Shown: positions 44,977 through 54,389, counted from the first letter of the stretch. The stretch is DNA of 64,000 bases from an uncultured Clostridia bacterium (GCA_944391625.1 CALXUG010000011.1:1-64000), one strand, 5' to 3'. Program-made: numbers and translations. Notes: generated by a model from the letters alone, not told the origin.

Positions 44977-47250
44977 CTAAAATTGATTCAAATAATTTAA
45001 AATACCCTGGTAAATACCATTGGCTAATTTTTGACGATAGGCATCGCTGGCAAGCAATGCTTCTTCTTCTGCATTACTCAAAAATCCGGTTTCTACCAAA
45101 ATGCTGGGACGGTCATTTTCCCGCAGAACAGCATAATTGGCTGTTTTTACAACGGAATCTGTGCCGGTTGCCGCCTGCATACTATCACTAACCTGGGTAG
45201 CCAGTTCTTTGCGTACATAACTCTGCGCATATAAATTGGCATTGCCGGATGGCGCATAGTAATATATCTGTATGCCTTTTGGTGTTGTCTTGGTGGAAGA
45301 ATTGGCATGTACACTGACAAACAAATCTGCCTCTGCCCGATTGGCCATCGCAGGTCTGTCATTTAACCCCACGCGGATATCGGTATCTCTGGTCATAATC
45401 ACGGTCGCACCCTGCGCTTCCAGCAGATCCCGCAATTTCTGACTAACAGTCAGGCCCACATCGGCATCGGTTACACCCAATACTAGACCAACAGCGCCCG
45501 GATCACTGCCTCCATGCCCCGGATCCAATACAATGGTTTTCCCCTGTAATCCCCGTTCTCCATCGGCATGCTGGTTATAGGCTGTTATCACCAAATTATC
45601 TCCGCTCTCTTTGACTGTACAGTAAGCGCCTTTTTGCAGCGTCAATGTTGCCTTTAACGTGTTGGCGCCTGCCTCCTGAACCTGTAAATGACGCAATGGA
45701 CCGGAAGCATGGCTTTCATTGATGCTGTCATTTGTATTCAGATAATTATTTTGCAGCGAGATTACCAGTTCGGTAGCGCTTGCTTTGGTTGTGCTGTAGC
45801 CGTTGCCTTTTCCATGCTTCAAGGTCACAATGGTTTTATTGCCCTGCTGCTGTACAGATTGCAGTGTCAGCCGTGTTGCCTGGGTCACAGCACTGCCGGA
45901 ACCATCTGCTTTATTGGTTAACCAGCTGGCAATCCAAACCTTATTGCCGCTGACATCCTTTACCTGATACCACTGTTGCCCGTCCACTGTTTTCACCGTT
46001 AACACTGTAAATTCCATGCCTTTGTTGACAGTGCCTGCGCTTGCTGCACTGGTGCCGGGTTCTTTGCGCAGATTCACGCCATTGGCATTGACTACAACTT
46101 TTTTCCCTACAATATCATAATTTTCAGTAACTGTAGTGTTATTGTTGCCGCTATTACCGGTTCCCTCCTTGGTTAACCAGCCGGCAATCCAAGCTTTGGC
46201 GCCATTTTTCATCGTAACCTGATACCACACATCGCCATTTACCGTCTTTGCCGCCAGAACAGTATAAGTGTCGCCCTTGTCTGTCTGGCCGATTACAGCG
46301 CTGCTGGTACTGGCACTGGCCCGCAAATTAACAGTAGTACCTGTTACCGTAATTGTTTTTCCCACCATATTGTTGGCATTATCATTGTTGCCGGCGGTAA
46401 TGTTTCCATTGTTAGAAGTATCAATATTCCCTGATCCGGTGCTGGTATTGACAGAGGAATCTCCGCTGCTTTTTTGAGTCAGCCAGCCGGCAATCCAGGA
46501 TTTATCCGAACCGTCCATTTTCATTACCTGATACCATTCCTTGCCATCCACAGTTTTGGTACCCAACACAAGCAGTTCTGTCCCTTTCTGCACCATACCC
46601 ACAGAGCTGTGACTGGTTCCTGCACCGGAACGCAGATTAACATCACTGCCTGTTACCGTTACCTTTTGACCTACAATATCACTTTTGGTATCCACCGGAG
46701 TTTCTTCCGCAGAACCGGTGGCTTTTGGTGTAATTACCAAACCATGTTTCTGATCAAAACTATATTCCCAACCAAACTCATTTACTGCAAAACGCCAGGT
46801 TAATGGAAAATATGTCACATCGCGAAATAACAGCAAAGGATATTCTTCACTGCTATTGGTGATTGTTTTTCCGTTTACGGTTATCTTGCCGCTGGCCGTA
46901 GTTGCCTGATAACTGTTTTTATTGGCGCTGGATACTTTATAAGGCTGATAATTTTTTTTGGCTGTTGCTGCATCCTGCACAGTATCCGCTTTTTGAATTA
47001 CCAACCCGCTCTGCTGGGTCCAGTTGGATTCCAAGCCCAATAATCGCGTATCGGCCCACGTCATCGGCACATATGTAATATCTTTATACACCAGCATGGG
47101 ATATTGACTTTTGCTTTGCTCCATAGTTACACCATTCAGCGTAACAGAAAAGGCAGGCAATGTAACAGTTACATCCGCTGCCGCTGCCGGAGCAGCAAAC
47201 AATCCCATAGCCAGAAGTGCAGTACATACCGCACCTGCTGCTTTCTTCAT
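44977..47250 (-). CDS. N-acetylmuramoyl-L-alanine amidase with CuAO-like, SH3b and AMIN domains
   Basis: A 757-residue secreted cell-wall hydrolase that cuts the amide between muramic acid and L-Ala. Order: signal peptide (1-24); two copper-amine-oxidase-like repeats (about 30-165, YKDITYVPMTWAD and FRDVTYFPLTWRF); three bacterial SH3 repeats (about 190, 295 and 385; each with VNLR ... WYQV ... IAGWLT/IASWLT); an AMIN domain (about 455-545); and an Amidase_3 catalytic domain (about 570-755) with zinc ligands in DPGHGGSDPGA and VSVHANS and the catalytic Glu in ILVETGFLSN. It is monocistronic, upstream of the PepSY gene on the same strand but separated by a terminator. Confidence 0.93.
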   Translation of the reverse strand: MKKAAGAVCTALLAMGLFAAPAAAADVTVTLPAFSVTLNGVTMEQSKSQYPMLVYKDITYVPMTWADTRLLGLESNWTQQSGLVIQKADTVQDAATAKKNYQPYKVSSANKNSYQATTASGKITVNGKTITNSSEEYPLLLFRDVTYFPLTWRFAVNEFGWEYSFDQKHGLVITPKATGSAEETPVDTKSDIVGQKVTVTGSDVNLRSGAGTSHSSVGMVQKGTELLVLGTKTVDGKEWYQVMKMDGSDKSWIAGWLTQKSSGDSSVNTSTGSGNIDTSNNGNITAGNNDNANNMVGKTITVTGTTVNLRASASTSSAVIGQTDKGDTYTVLAAKTVNGDVWYQVTMKNGAKAWIAGWLTKEGTGNSGNNNTTVTENYDIVGKKVVVNANGVNLRKEPGTSAASAGTVNKGMEFTVLTVKTVDGQQWYQVKDVSGNKVWIASWLTNKADGSGSAVTQATRLTLQSVQQQGNKTIVTLKHGKGNGYSTTKASATELVISLQNNYLNTNDSINESHASGPLRHLQVQEAGANTLKATLTLQKGAYCTVKESGDNLVITAYNQHADGERGLQGKTIVLDPGHGGSDPGAVGLVLGVTDADVGLTVSQKLRDLLEAQGATVIMTRDTDIRVGLNDRPAMANRAEADLFVSVHANSSTKTTPKGIQIYYYAPSGNANLYAQSYVRKELATQVSDSMQAATGTDSVVKTANYAVLRENDRPSILVETGFLSNAEEEALLASDAYRQKLANGIYQGILNYLNQF

Positions 47251-47424
47251 TCTGTTCCCCTCACTTTCCTCATTGACACAAATACACCGTATTTTCTTAT
47301 TATACTGAATAAATTTCTCTCTGAAAACCGGTAATACTTACCGTACTCTATTTAGACGCCAATATTCGCCAAACAGTTGCATTAAAATATCTTATGCTGT
47401 ACAATTTACCGCCGCTTCCAAAAG

Positions 47425-47688
47425 TCATATGGAATAAGGGTAATAAAAAATCAACTTTTTTGTCTCGATCATTTTCGTGACCTCACGAAAATGATCTGAC
47501 ACTTTAATTTCACTGGTTTCACAGGATTCCATTGCACGATGAATCACTCTAGCAAAGTTCTCCCAACGCTCATAACCAAGCAAAGGCATCAACTCACGAG
47601 CCAACCAAAATTCAATATTTACGGTTTCATCACTATGTATCACAAGGTCAAACTGCTCTTTAATCTGACCAATTCTCTTCTTATCCAT
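47425..47688 (-). pseudogene. Truncated DinD/BRO-like gene remnant
   Basis: The 87-residue frame has the N-terminal motif of DinD-family proteins (FWLARELMPLLGYERWENF, VIHRAMESCETS, DHFREVTKMI) but stops right there; full-length relatives continue for about 200 residues. AGGAG precedes the ATG. The break coincides with a perfect 30-bp palindrome at 47467-47496. Most likely a decayed DNA-damage-inducible/phage-type gene; the 5' end and ribosome site are intact so a short peptide could still be made. Confidence 0.7.
47467..47496. repeat. Perfect 14-bp-arm palindrome inside dinD remnant
   Basis: GATCATTTTCGTGA, two bases CC, TCACGAAAATGATC: every base of both arms pairs. It encodes the DHFREVTKMI motif at the very point where homology ends. 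Confidence 0.8.
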
Positions 47689-47880
47689 GATTTCTCCTCC
47701 GTATTATCAGACAAACATTCTAATAATCATTTAACTGACAGCTATGTCTACACTTTCCAGAAATTGTTATATAACATTATTTCACAATTTTGTGAAAATT
47801 TCAATAGATTTTGAAACTTCCATTTGTAATCGCTCCTACCTATTAAAATTTTATTCACATAACCAACCTGCCCGATATAA

Positions 47881-47920
47881 AAAATCGGCATAGCTGGATT
47901 TCTCCGAACTATACCGATTT
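47881..47920 (-). terminator. argG terminator
   Basis: On the minus strand AAATCGG-ATAG pairs with CTAT-CCGATTT, then TTTT. The rest of 47689-47972 holds no gene. Confidence 0.8.
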
Positions 47921-47972
47921 CTCCCCAATATATTTTATCTTTTAGTCAGCTTTTTATCACATTATACTGTTA

Positions 47973-49193
47973 TTATTTGTTGTTTTCTTTTATCATTGCC
48001 CGCACTTTTAAGGACAGACCAAACAGATTGATAAACCCTTCTGCGTCGTGATGGTCATACAAATCCCCTGTGGTAAAGGAAGCCAGACTTTCGCTGTACA
48101 TGCTGTATGGAGAAGTGGTTCCCTGTTTGATAATGTTGCCTTTATACAGTTTCATTTTTACTTCACCGGTCATATTTTCTTCAGTGGAAGTGATGAATGC
48201 CTGCAATGCTTCACGCAACGGAGTGAACCATTTGCCTTCGTACACAATATCGGAGTATCTGGTTGCTACCATTTTTTTGAACGCAAAGGTATCACGGTCG
48301 GTAATCAGTTCTTCCAGCTGTTTGTGCGCTTCCATCAGGATGGTGCCGCCTGGTGTTTCGTATACACCGCGAGATTTCATACCAACTACACGGTTTTCTA
48401 CAATATCAACAATACCGATACCATGTTTACCGCCCAGTTCATTCAGCGCAATAATAATTTCGGATACTTTCATAGCTTTGCCATTTAATGCTACCGGCAC
48501 ACCTTTTTCAAAAGTCAAAGACAGTTCTTCTGCCTGATCCGGCGCTTTTTCCGGAGATACACTTAGCACCAGCACATGATCATAGTTTGGCGCACAAGCC
48601 GGATCTTCCAGTTCCAGACCTTCATGGCTGATATGCCACAGATTGCGGTCACGGCTGTAGCTGGAATCGGTGGAAAATGGCAGCTGAATACCATGTGCTT
48701 CACAGTAAGCGATTTCATCTTCACGGGACTGCATGTTCCAGGTTTCATTACAACGCCATGGAGCGATGATTTTTAAATCCGGAGCCAGCGCTTTGATACC
48801 CAATTCAAAACGAACCTGGTCATTCCCTTTACCGGTTGCACCATGACAAATAGCCACAGCGCCTTCTTTACGAGCCACTTCTACCAGTTTTTTGGCAATC
48901 AGCGGACGAGCCATAGAGGTGCCCAGCAGATATTTATTTTCGTAAACTGCGCCAGCCTGCACACATGGCATAATATATTCTTCGCAGAATTCATCTACAA
49001 CATCTTCAATATATAATTTGCTGGCGCCGGAATATAAAGCGCGTTCTTCCAGACCGTCCAGTTCTTCACCCTGGCCTACATTCACGCAGCAGCAAATAAC
49101 ATCATAATCATAATGTTCTTTCAACCATGGAATAATGGTAGTGGTATCCAAACCACCGGAATAAGCTAATACAACTTTTTCTTTTTCAGACAT
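47973..49193 (-). CDS. argG: Argininosuccinate synthase
   Basis: Joins citrulline and aspartate with ATP in arginine synthesis. The 406-residue product shows the N-type ATP pyrophosphatase loop AYSGGLDTTTII, CHGATGKGNDQVRFE, and the EVARKEGAVAI and DPACAPNYDHVLVLSV regions. GAGGAG is about 12 nt upstream of the ATG. It is on the same strand as argF, 530 bp downstream, but the gap contains repeats and its own probable promoter, and argH is not here, so the arginine genes are split in this genome. Confidence 0.96.
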   Translation of the reverse strand: MSEKEKVVLAYSGGLDTTTIIPWLKEHYDYDVICCCVNVGQGEELDGLEERALYSGASKLYIEDVVDEFCEEYIMPCVQAGAVYENKYLLGTSMARPLIAKKLVEVARKEGAVAICHGATGKGNDQVRFELGIKALAPDLKIIAPWRCNETWNMQSREDEIAYCEAHGIQLPFSTDSSYSRDRNLWHISHEGLELEDPACAPNYDHVLVLSVSPEKAPDQAEELSLTFEKGVPVALNGKAMKVSEIIIALNELGGKHGIGIVDIVENRVVGMKSRGVYETPGGTILMEAHKQLEELITDRDTFAFKKMVATRYSDIVYEGKWFTPLREALQAFITSTEENMTGEVKMKLYKGNIIKQGTTSPYSMYSESLASFTTGDLYDHHDAEGFINLFGLSLKVRAMIKENNK

Positions 49194-49229
49194 TGTTACA
49201 TTCTCTCCTCATTCAATTATACTTCTAAT

Positions 49230-49247
49230 TCGTTTGGCAACGAATAT
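49230..49247 (-). promoter_or_regulatory. argG upstream palindrome and -10
   Basis: ATTCGTT-TGGC-AACGAAT is a perfect 7-bp-arm palindrome. TATAAT on the minus strand lies between it and the argG ATG (about 49219-49214). No good -35 or classical ARG box was found, so the regulator is uncertain. Confidence 0.4.
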
Positions 49248-49356
49248 AAAACCTTTATTTTTACAGTACCATAGTGGTATTACTTTGGCAAGGCCTTCAG
49301 CGCATTCGCACAGAAAAGCATGCTTCAAACGCGCTAGCAAGTAGGCAAAGGCCGAG

Positions 49357-49411
49357 CGGGGGGGTTGCGAGACGGCACGCCTTTCTGGTGCCGTCCCCCC
49401 GTACCCCCACA
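49357..49411. repeat. GC-rich hairpin element between argF and argG
   Basis: GACGGCAC (49371-49378) pairs with GTGCCGTC (49388-49395), and outside it a run of seven G faces two C runs. Base composition differs sharply from its AT-rich surroundings. The leftward open frame at 49412-49209 that crosses it has no ribosome site and looks like repeat sequence, not a gene. Confidence 0.55.
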
Positions 49412-49489
49412 AACGCTCAACCGCATACCCAGATAGATAATAAAAAATCCTACGGCTATTATCTCCACTGAAATCAGTCGAACCAGTTT

Positions 49490-49625
49490 ATGAGAGAGGG
49501 CAGATTATCTTTACAGGAAGTCCACCTCTAGATGGAGATTTTTGCAAGCTGTCCAAATCGTGGCAGACAAAGTCTGACAAAGATGGACAGCTAAAAAATG
49601 TCCAGAGTAGCGTGTGGACGTTGTA
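49490..49625 (+). repeat. Dispersed palindromic repeat, copy 2
   Basis: Bases 49508-49537 match the minus strand of 57-90. Downstream, the words CTGTCC, GGACAGCT, TGTCC and GTGGAC continue the family pattern, with AAGCTGTCC (49546) inverted as GGACAGCT (49585). No gene is present. Confidence 0.5.
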
Positions 49626-49723
49626 AAGTATAATCGCGCCCGATATACAAATAATTTGCCATGTAAAGCAACCATTAATAGCATATAGTTCGTAGAAAAT
49701 TTGTAAACAATCTATGCAAACTA

Positions 49724-50653
49724 CTACTCTACTACAGTTGCTAAAATAGCTTTGTGTGCGTGCAGACGGTTTTCCGCTTCGTCAAATACCACGGACTGGG
49801 CGCTTTCCATCACTTCTTCGGTAACTTCCCAACCGCGATATGCCGGCAAACAATGCATAAAGATTGCATCCGGTTTGGCCAATGCCATCAGCGCGCTATC
49901 CACCTGATAACCGGCAAAGGCTTTTTTGCGGATTTCTTTTTCTGCTTCCTGCCCCATACTGGCCCAAGTATCGGTATAAACCACATCTGCACCAGCAACT
50001 GCTTCTTTTGGATCATGCAGCACAGTGACACTGCCGCCGTATTCAGCTGCATATTGCTGAGCCTGCGCCACAATTTCAGGATTGGGCATGTACCCGTCCG
50101 GACAAGCTACCACCACATCCATTCCCGTTTTGGCGCCGCCAATCATCAAAGAATGGGTCATGTTGTTACCATCGCCTACATAGGCAAACTTGATCCCCTT
50201 TAAATGCCCTTTGTGTTCCTGAATTGTAATCAAATCGGCAATCACCTGGGTTGGATGATAATCATCAGTCAGTCCGTTGATAACCGGCACATCCGCATAT
50301 TTAGCCAAATCTTCCACTTCTTGATGGCTAAAAGTACGAATCAAAATGGCATCCAGATAACGGGACAACACCCGCGCTGTATCCTGAATGGGCTCGCCGC
50401 GGCCAATCTGCAAATCATTGCTGCTCAAAAACAACGCCTGTCCGCCCAACTGATACATTCCTACTTCAAAGGATACTCTGGTTCTGGTAGAAGATTTCTG
50501 AAAAATCATACCCAGACTTTTGCCTGCTAAAATAGGGGTTGGAATACCGGCTTTCAATTTTGCCTTCAGGTCAATCCCCAATTGAACCATATCCATAATT
50601 TCCTGACCGGTAAAATCTTTTAATGTTAAAAAATCTCTGCCTTTTAAACTCAC
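49724..50653 (-). CDS. argF: Ornithine carbamoyltransferase
   Basis: Makes citrulline from ornithine and carbamoyl phosphate. The product has the carbamoyl-phosphate loop SSTRTRVSFE, HCLPAYRG near the C-terminus (ornithine/cysteine site), and FQKSSTRT preceding. The frame is open to 50710, but GAGGAG followed 10 nt later by GTG at 50653 (VSLKGRDFLTLKDF) gives a 309-residue enzyme, the normal length; the ATG at 50671 overlaps the ribosome site. A consensus promoter overlapped by ARG-box-like sites lies directly upstream. Confidence 0.95.
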   Translation of the reverse strand: MSLKGRDFLTLKDFTGQEIMDMVQLGIDLKAKLKAGIPTPILAGKSLGMIFQKSSTRTRVSFEVGMYQLGGQALFLSSNDLQIGRGEPIQDTARVLSRYLDAILIRTFSHQEVEDLAKYADVPVINGLTDDYHPTQVIADLITIQEHKGHLKGIKFAYVGDGNNMTHSLMIGGAKTGMDVVVACPDGYMPNPEIVAQAQQYAAEYGGSVTVLHDPKEAVAGADVVYTDTWASMGQEAEKEIRKKAFAGYQVDSALMALAKPDAIFMHCLPAYRGWEVTEEVMESAQSVVFDEAENRLHAHKAILATVVE

Positions 50654-50675
50654 AATACTCACACTCCTCATGTAT

Positions 50676-50710
50676 TGAATAATAATACACCTTAAAGCAT
50701 AATAATTCAA
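50676..50710 (-). promoter_or_regulatory. argF promoter with ARG boxes
   Basis: On the minus strand TTGAAT (50710-50705), 17 bp, TATTAT (50687-50682). TGAAT-AATA-ATACA (50676-50689) differs from the ArgR consensus TGAATwwwwATTCA at one position and overlaps the -10; a weaker copy (TGAATTATTATGC on the minus strand) overlaps the -35. ArgR repression by arginine is likely. Confidence 0.7.
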
Positions 50711-50901
50711 TAGAAAATCCAGAACTTTCTAAAAATTTTCTAAAATTTATAATAACAGATATTGTGGATATTTTCCACGAAAAATCAGTATTTTCTCTAT
50801 AAATTTCTTTTAAAATTCCTAATCTGCCCTCATTTACACACTGTTCACAACAAAATCAGCATAAACAAATTCAGCAAAAAACTCAAAACAATATTTTTTT
50901 C

Positions 50902-50930
50902 TTGCCAAAATTCTGAAACTATGTTACAAT
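50902..50930 (+). promoter_or_regulatory. Promoter of MarR-SMR pair
   Basis: TTGCCA (50902-50907), 17 bp, TACAAT (50925-50930), about 50 bp before the MarR ATG. The rest of the 50654-50980 gap is AT-rich without other features. Confidence 0.75.
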
Positions 50931-50980
50931 TCCAATTAGTCCGAAAACAGACAATATTAATCAGGAAGGAGTTGTTTTTC

Positions 50981-51436
50981 ATGAACCATCTTCGGCAAGT
51001 GCTGGATCAGTATTATAATTTCTGGTTTTCGCTTGATGCTCTATATGAAAATTGGGCAAAAACAAAAAATCTCACTTGTACAAGCTTGATGATCCTATAC
51101 CTCATCTATCAAAATCCAGATACCTGTACACAGCACTTTATCTGCCAGCGGCTGTCCTTGCCCAAACAAACTGTGAACAGTATTTTGCACGGACTGGAAC
51201 TAAAAGGATACGTACAGAAGATTACCAATAATCAGGATAAACGAAGTAAACTGTTATCCTTCACCGATGCAGGTCTTTCTTATGCAGAGCCAATCTTACA
51301 GGAAATGTTTCAATTAGAAGAATTGGCCCTTTCCCGTTTTTCCCAACAAGAGCAGGAAAATTTGCTGCATTCCAGCAGTCAGCTTGTGGAACAGTTGACA
51401 AAAACCTTTTTTCCGGAAAAACAATCCCAGCCCTAA
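50981..51436 (+). CDS. MarR-family transcriptional regulator
   Basis: A 151-residue winged-helix repressor. The DNA-binding part reads LTCTSLMILYLIYQNP, FICQRLSLPKQTVNSILHGLELKGYV and the wing KITNNQDKRSKLLSFTDAG, typical of MarR. AAGGAG is 9 nt upstream of the ATG; the open frame before it is noncoding in character. It is followed 105 bp later by an SMR efflux gene, which it presumably controls, with CTAGA repeats in the gap as possible operators. Confidence 0.92.
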   Translation: MNHLRQVLDQYYNFWFSLDALYENWAKTKNLTCTSLMILYLIYQNPDTCTQHFICQRLSLPKQTVNSILHGLELKGYVQKITNNQDKRSKLLSFTDAGLSYAEPILQEMFQLEELALSRFSQQEQENLLHSSSQLVEQLTKTFFPEKQSQP

Positions 51437-51540
51437 AATACGGCAGCAAAAAATAATGTTTAACCGAACATTCAATACACGCACTAGAATTATTTCAGAC
51501 TAGACATTTAATCATTTAATATAGAAGGGAAGTATTTCAT

Positions 51541-51864
51541 ATGCATTATCTTTTTTTAACATTAGCCATTGTAGGTGAATTAATCGGTACTACCTGTTTA
51601 AAATATTCTGCCGGCTTCACCAAGTTGGTTCCGACTCTACTGACAATTGTTGCTTATACCATTTGTTTCTTTTTCTTTTCTCGGGCTTTAAACGGCATTT
51701 CTTTGAACATCGCCTATGCCACATGGTCCGCACTGGGCATTATTGTTGCCACCTTGCTTTCCGTTTTCTTATTCGGCGAGCAAATTACCCCTATGGGTAT
51801 CATCGGCACCATCATCGTTATTATCGGCGTTGTCATTTTAAATTTATTCGGCGCTGCCCACTAA
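51541..51864 (+). CDS. Small multidrug resistance (SMR) efflux protein
   Basis: A 107-residue four-helix membrane protein of the EmrE/QacC type, with the essential membrane Glu at residue 13 (IVGELIGTTCLKYS) and the family motif IAYATWSALGIIVATLLS in helix 3. Such dimers exchange protons for cationic drugs or guanidinium. The typical GVVILN closes helix 4. GAAGGGA precedes the ATG. It is paired with the upstream MarR gene. Substrate unknown. Confidence 0.93.
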   Translation: MHYLFLTLAIVGELIGTTCLKYSAGFTKLVPTLLTIVAYTICFFFFSRALNGISLNIAYATWSALGIIVATLLSVFLFGEQITPMGIIGTIIVIIGVVILNLFGAAH

Positions 51865-51881
51865 ACAATGTTTACCCACAC

Positions 51882-51934
51882 AAAAAGGCTTTTTCCAATC
51901 TTGTAATCGTGCAACGATTGAAAAAAGCCTTTTA
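51882..51934. terminator. Bidirectional terminator
   Basis: AAAAAGGCTTTTT-CAATC pairs with GATTG-AAAAAGCCTTTT, between the convergent SMR and GH10-like genes. Confidence 0.85.
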
Positions 51935-51959
51935 TTTTGCTGTTTTATCGGTAATATGC

Positions 51960-53183
51960 TTATTGGAATGCCGCCGCTACACTGTTCTGAATGCCCAGCG
52001 TATTATTTTTTAATGCGCCATACCCATAAAAAATACTGCCATCCACACCGCCATTGGCGCGATTATATGCAATCTGCCGCTGCAGTTCCAGGCCATCCAT
52101 CCACTGCGTACCCTGAGCGCTGTCTCCGGTTTTGTAAGCGGCATGACCAATATACAGTTTTACATCCGTGCCCTTTGTCACATTACTCCACCAATCAACC
52201 AAAGTGGCATAATCGCATTGTTTATGGCCAATCTGCCAATAAATCTGCGGTGCAATATAATCCAGCCAGCCCTTTTGCACCCATTTACGGGTATCCGCAT
52301 AATGGTCATAATAGGTTTCTACACCAGCGCTGGTGTTAGAGCCGGCGGCATTGGTAGTCTGATTGGCCCACACCCCTGCCGGACTGACACCAAATACAAC
52401 GCCCTGCTTCTGATGCACTAGCTGATAGGTTTCCTGTATCAACAAATCTACATTATGTCTCCGCCAGTCTTCAATGCTGGCATAGCCTTGCCCATATTTA
52501 GCAAAGGCATCCCCATCATCAAAACTGCCTGTCGGATAAAAATAATCATCATAGTGAATGCCTGCTAAGTCATAACGATCCAGCAATTCTTTTACACCCT
52601 GCAGCACCAGATAGCGGGACATTGGCTCACCGGGATTAAAATACAACTCCCCGCTGGAATGGGGCACTACCAAATCAGGATATAACCGCGCCGGATTTTC
52701 TTTACTTAACTTGCTGACATCCAAGTTGGGCTTGGCAGCACTGCCTCTGGTAATTTTATATGGATTAATCCAGGCATGCACACTGATTCCCCGTTTTTTT
52801 CCTTCAGTAATCAGATACGCAAGCGGATCAAACCCCTGAGCAGGCGCCTGCCCCTGCGTTCCTGTCAGATAAACCGACCAGGGATATAAGTCAGACCGAT
52901 AGAGGGCATCTGCGGTTGGACGCACCTGAAAAAATACCGCATTGAAATGCATGGCTTCCGCTTTATCTAAAATATCAGTCAGCTCCTGTTTCATCTGCGC
53001 TGTAGAAACCCCCTGCCTGCTGGGGAAATCAATATTGTATACGCTGGCAATCCATACGCCGCGCAGTTCCTCCTGCACCGCAGCCTCGGCCTGCTGCCCA
53101 TTATCACCGGGCAGATAATAACCGGCAAACAAAAAACTAACGACAACTGTCACAAGACATAGTTTTGCAATCCATTTCTTCAT
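51960..53183 (-). CDS. Secreted GH10-like (DUF187/GHL10) glycoside hydrolase
   Basis: A 407-residue exported protein with signal sequence (KKWIAKLCLVTVVVSFLFAGYYLPG) and a TIM barrel of the GHL10 family: LRGVWIASVYNIDFPSR, NAVFFQVRPTADALYRS, ISVHAWINPYKI, GIHYDDYFYP and DYIAPQIYWQIGH. The family acts on surface or extracellular glycans; the exact substrate is unknown. The ATG at 53183 is preferred (GGGAGG 6 nt upstream), not the ATG six bases earlier, which abuts the ribosome site. Monocistronic. Confidence 0.9.
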   Translation of the reverse strand: MKKWIAKLCLVTVVVSFLFAGYYLPGDNGQQAEAAVQEELRGVWIASVYNIDFPSRQGVSTAQMKQELTDILDKAEAMHFNAVFFQVRPTADALYRSDLYPWSVYLTGTQGQAPAQGFDPLAYLITEGKKRGISVHAWINPYKITRGSAAKPNLDVSKLSKENPARLYPDLVVPHSSGELYFNPGEPMSRYLVLQGVKELLDRYDLAGIHYDDYFYPTGSFDDGDAFAKYGQGYASIEDWRRHNVDLLIQETYQLVHQKQGVVFGVSPAGVWANQTTNAAGSNTSAGVETYYDHYADTRKWVQKGWLDYIAPQIYWQIGHKQCDYATLVDWWSNVTKGTDVKLYIGHAAYKTGDSAQGTQWMDGLELQRQIAYNRANGGVDGSIFYGYGALKNNTLGIQNSVAAAFQ

Positions 53184-53383
53184 GTACATCCTCCCACTTT
53201 TCTCATTTCAACACTTCATCATTTCAACACTTCAACAAAAAATTCAGACTTTTCCCATCCATTTACACAATCATTTATCATCCGGATGGTTTTTGAACCA
53301 ACGCCGTTAAACGCGCCATCACAGGTAGTGTATGCTTTCACTGACGATATGGTGGTTCAAATTGTTCCAAACAGTATGTAAAT

Positions 53384-53424
53384 AAAAAGCACCGTTTCGT
53401 TTTATTATAACAAAACCGATGCTT
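53384..53424 (-). terminator. Terminator of the zinc-ribbon/ABC operon
   Basis: On the minus strand AAGCATCGGTTTT pairs with AAAAC-AAACGGTGCTT, then TTTTA. The gap 53184-53449 also holds the inverted pair TTTGAACCA/TGGTTCAAA (53292, 53353). Confidence 0.8.
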
Positions 53425-53449
53425 CCTGCCAATACGGAATTTACTTATA

Positions 53450-54385
53450 CTACTTTCTGTTCCACATGCGGCAATAATAATCCAATACAGCCACAGCTTC
53501 TGCCGAAGCGGTTTTCTGCAATGTATCTCTTGCTTCTACAAACGCAGCCTCTGAAATAACACCGGGCAACTGTTTTAACTGCTGCAAATAAGCAATATAG
53601 GCTTCATCTTGCAAATTTTTCAGTTCCCGCAAAAACTGAGCCTTCACTTCTCCCATTTGTCCCACTGTGCCAAACCAGTATTTCTTTTGCAGCATCGGAC
53701 AAACAAAATTTCCTGCCAACGCAAATTTTTGCCAACGCTCTTGTGTCATTAATTTTTGCGCATCACAAAAATATTTCACAGTACCGGTTTCATCTATATA
53801 AGCAAAGCCATAAAAAGTACGTTCACAACGGTCTGCTACAACAGGATCATCTTCCATCTGTTTCCGTTCCCGCTCCATCCATTGCTGCAGCTCTTGCCAA
53901 CCGGCATCATTCAAAATTTTACATTCATAGGCAAATTGCATGGTTCCTGCAAACCGCTGCAATGCCATATCATCAAAATGACCTTCCAGTTGTTCTGCCT
54001 CCTGCCTTAAGTATGGCAAACTTTCGTTATTTGCTTCCGTATCCGCCAATGGCTGCAATACTGCAAACAAACCCCGATAAGTTTCTTTCATCTGCCGTGC
54101 CAGTTTCATCTTTGTCTGCTCGGAGAACTTCTCCCGCATTTCAACAGGAACCACTGTCTGATAAGTATACTGTTTAATTGGTGTTGGATAAATGCCCTTT
54201 CTTCCGCAGGCCGCCACAAAATCAAACATAGCTTCTCCGTTACTGCTCACTCTGTAATATTGCTTGCCTTCCTGCCAGTAGGTGCAGCCATAAGCATCAA
54301 ATTCTACATCAAATTTGCCCAATGCTGCCATTCTACCTACATCACCAGCACATCTTACATCTCGACTTTCCGGACCAAAACCCAT
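53450..54385 (-). CDS. Hypothetical protein, last gene of ABC operon
   Basis: A 311-residue soluble protein I do not recognise, rich in Gln, Glu and aromatic residues, with helical stretches (QTKMKLARQMKETYRGLF, WQELQQWMERERKQME) and an N-terminal MGFGPESRDVRCAGDV segment. I start at the ATG at 54385 (GAGG 9 nt upstream), 4 bp after the ABC gene stop; the frame extends to a TTG at 54406. No signal peptide or membrane span is seen. Its tight coupling to the ABC ATPase suggests shared function, unknown. Confidence 0.7.
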   Translation of the reverse strand: MGFGPESRDVRCAGDVGRMAALGKFDVEFDAYGCTYWQEGKQYYRVSSNGEAMFDFVAACGRKGIYPTPIKQYTYQTVVPVEMREKFSEQTKMKLARQMKETYRGLFAVLQPLADTEANNESLPYLRQEAEQLEGHFDDMALQRFAGTMQFAYECKILNDAGWQELQQWMERERKQMEDDPVVADRCERTFYGFAYIDETGTVKYFCDAQKLMTQERWQKFALAGNFVCPMLQKKYWFGTVGQMGEVKAQFLRELKNLQDEAYIAYLQQLKQLPGVISEAAFVEARDTLQKTASAEAVAVLDYYCRMWNRK

Positions 54386-54389
54386 ATAT

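Noticed and set aside
49209-49412. 67-codon leftward open frame upstream of argG
   Set aside because: No ribosome site, passes through the GC-rich hairpin, and composition is that of repeat DNA; kept as a repeat only.
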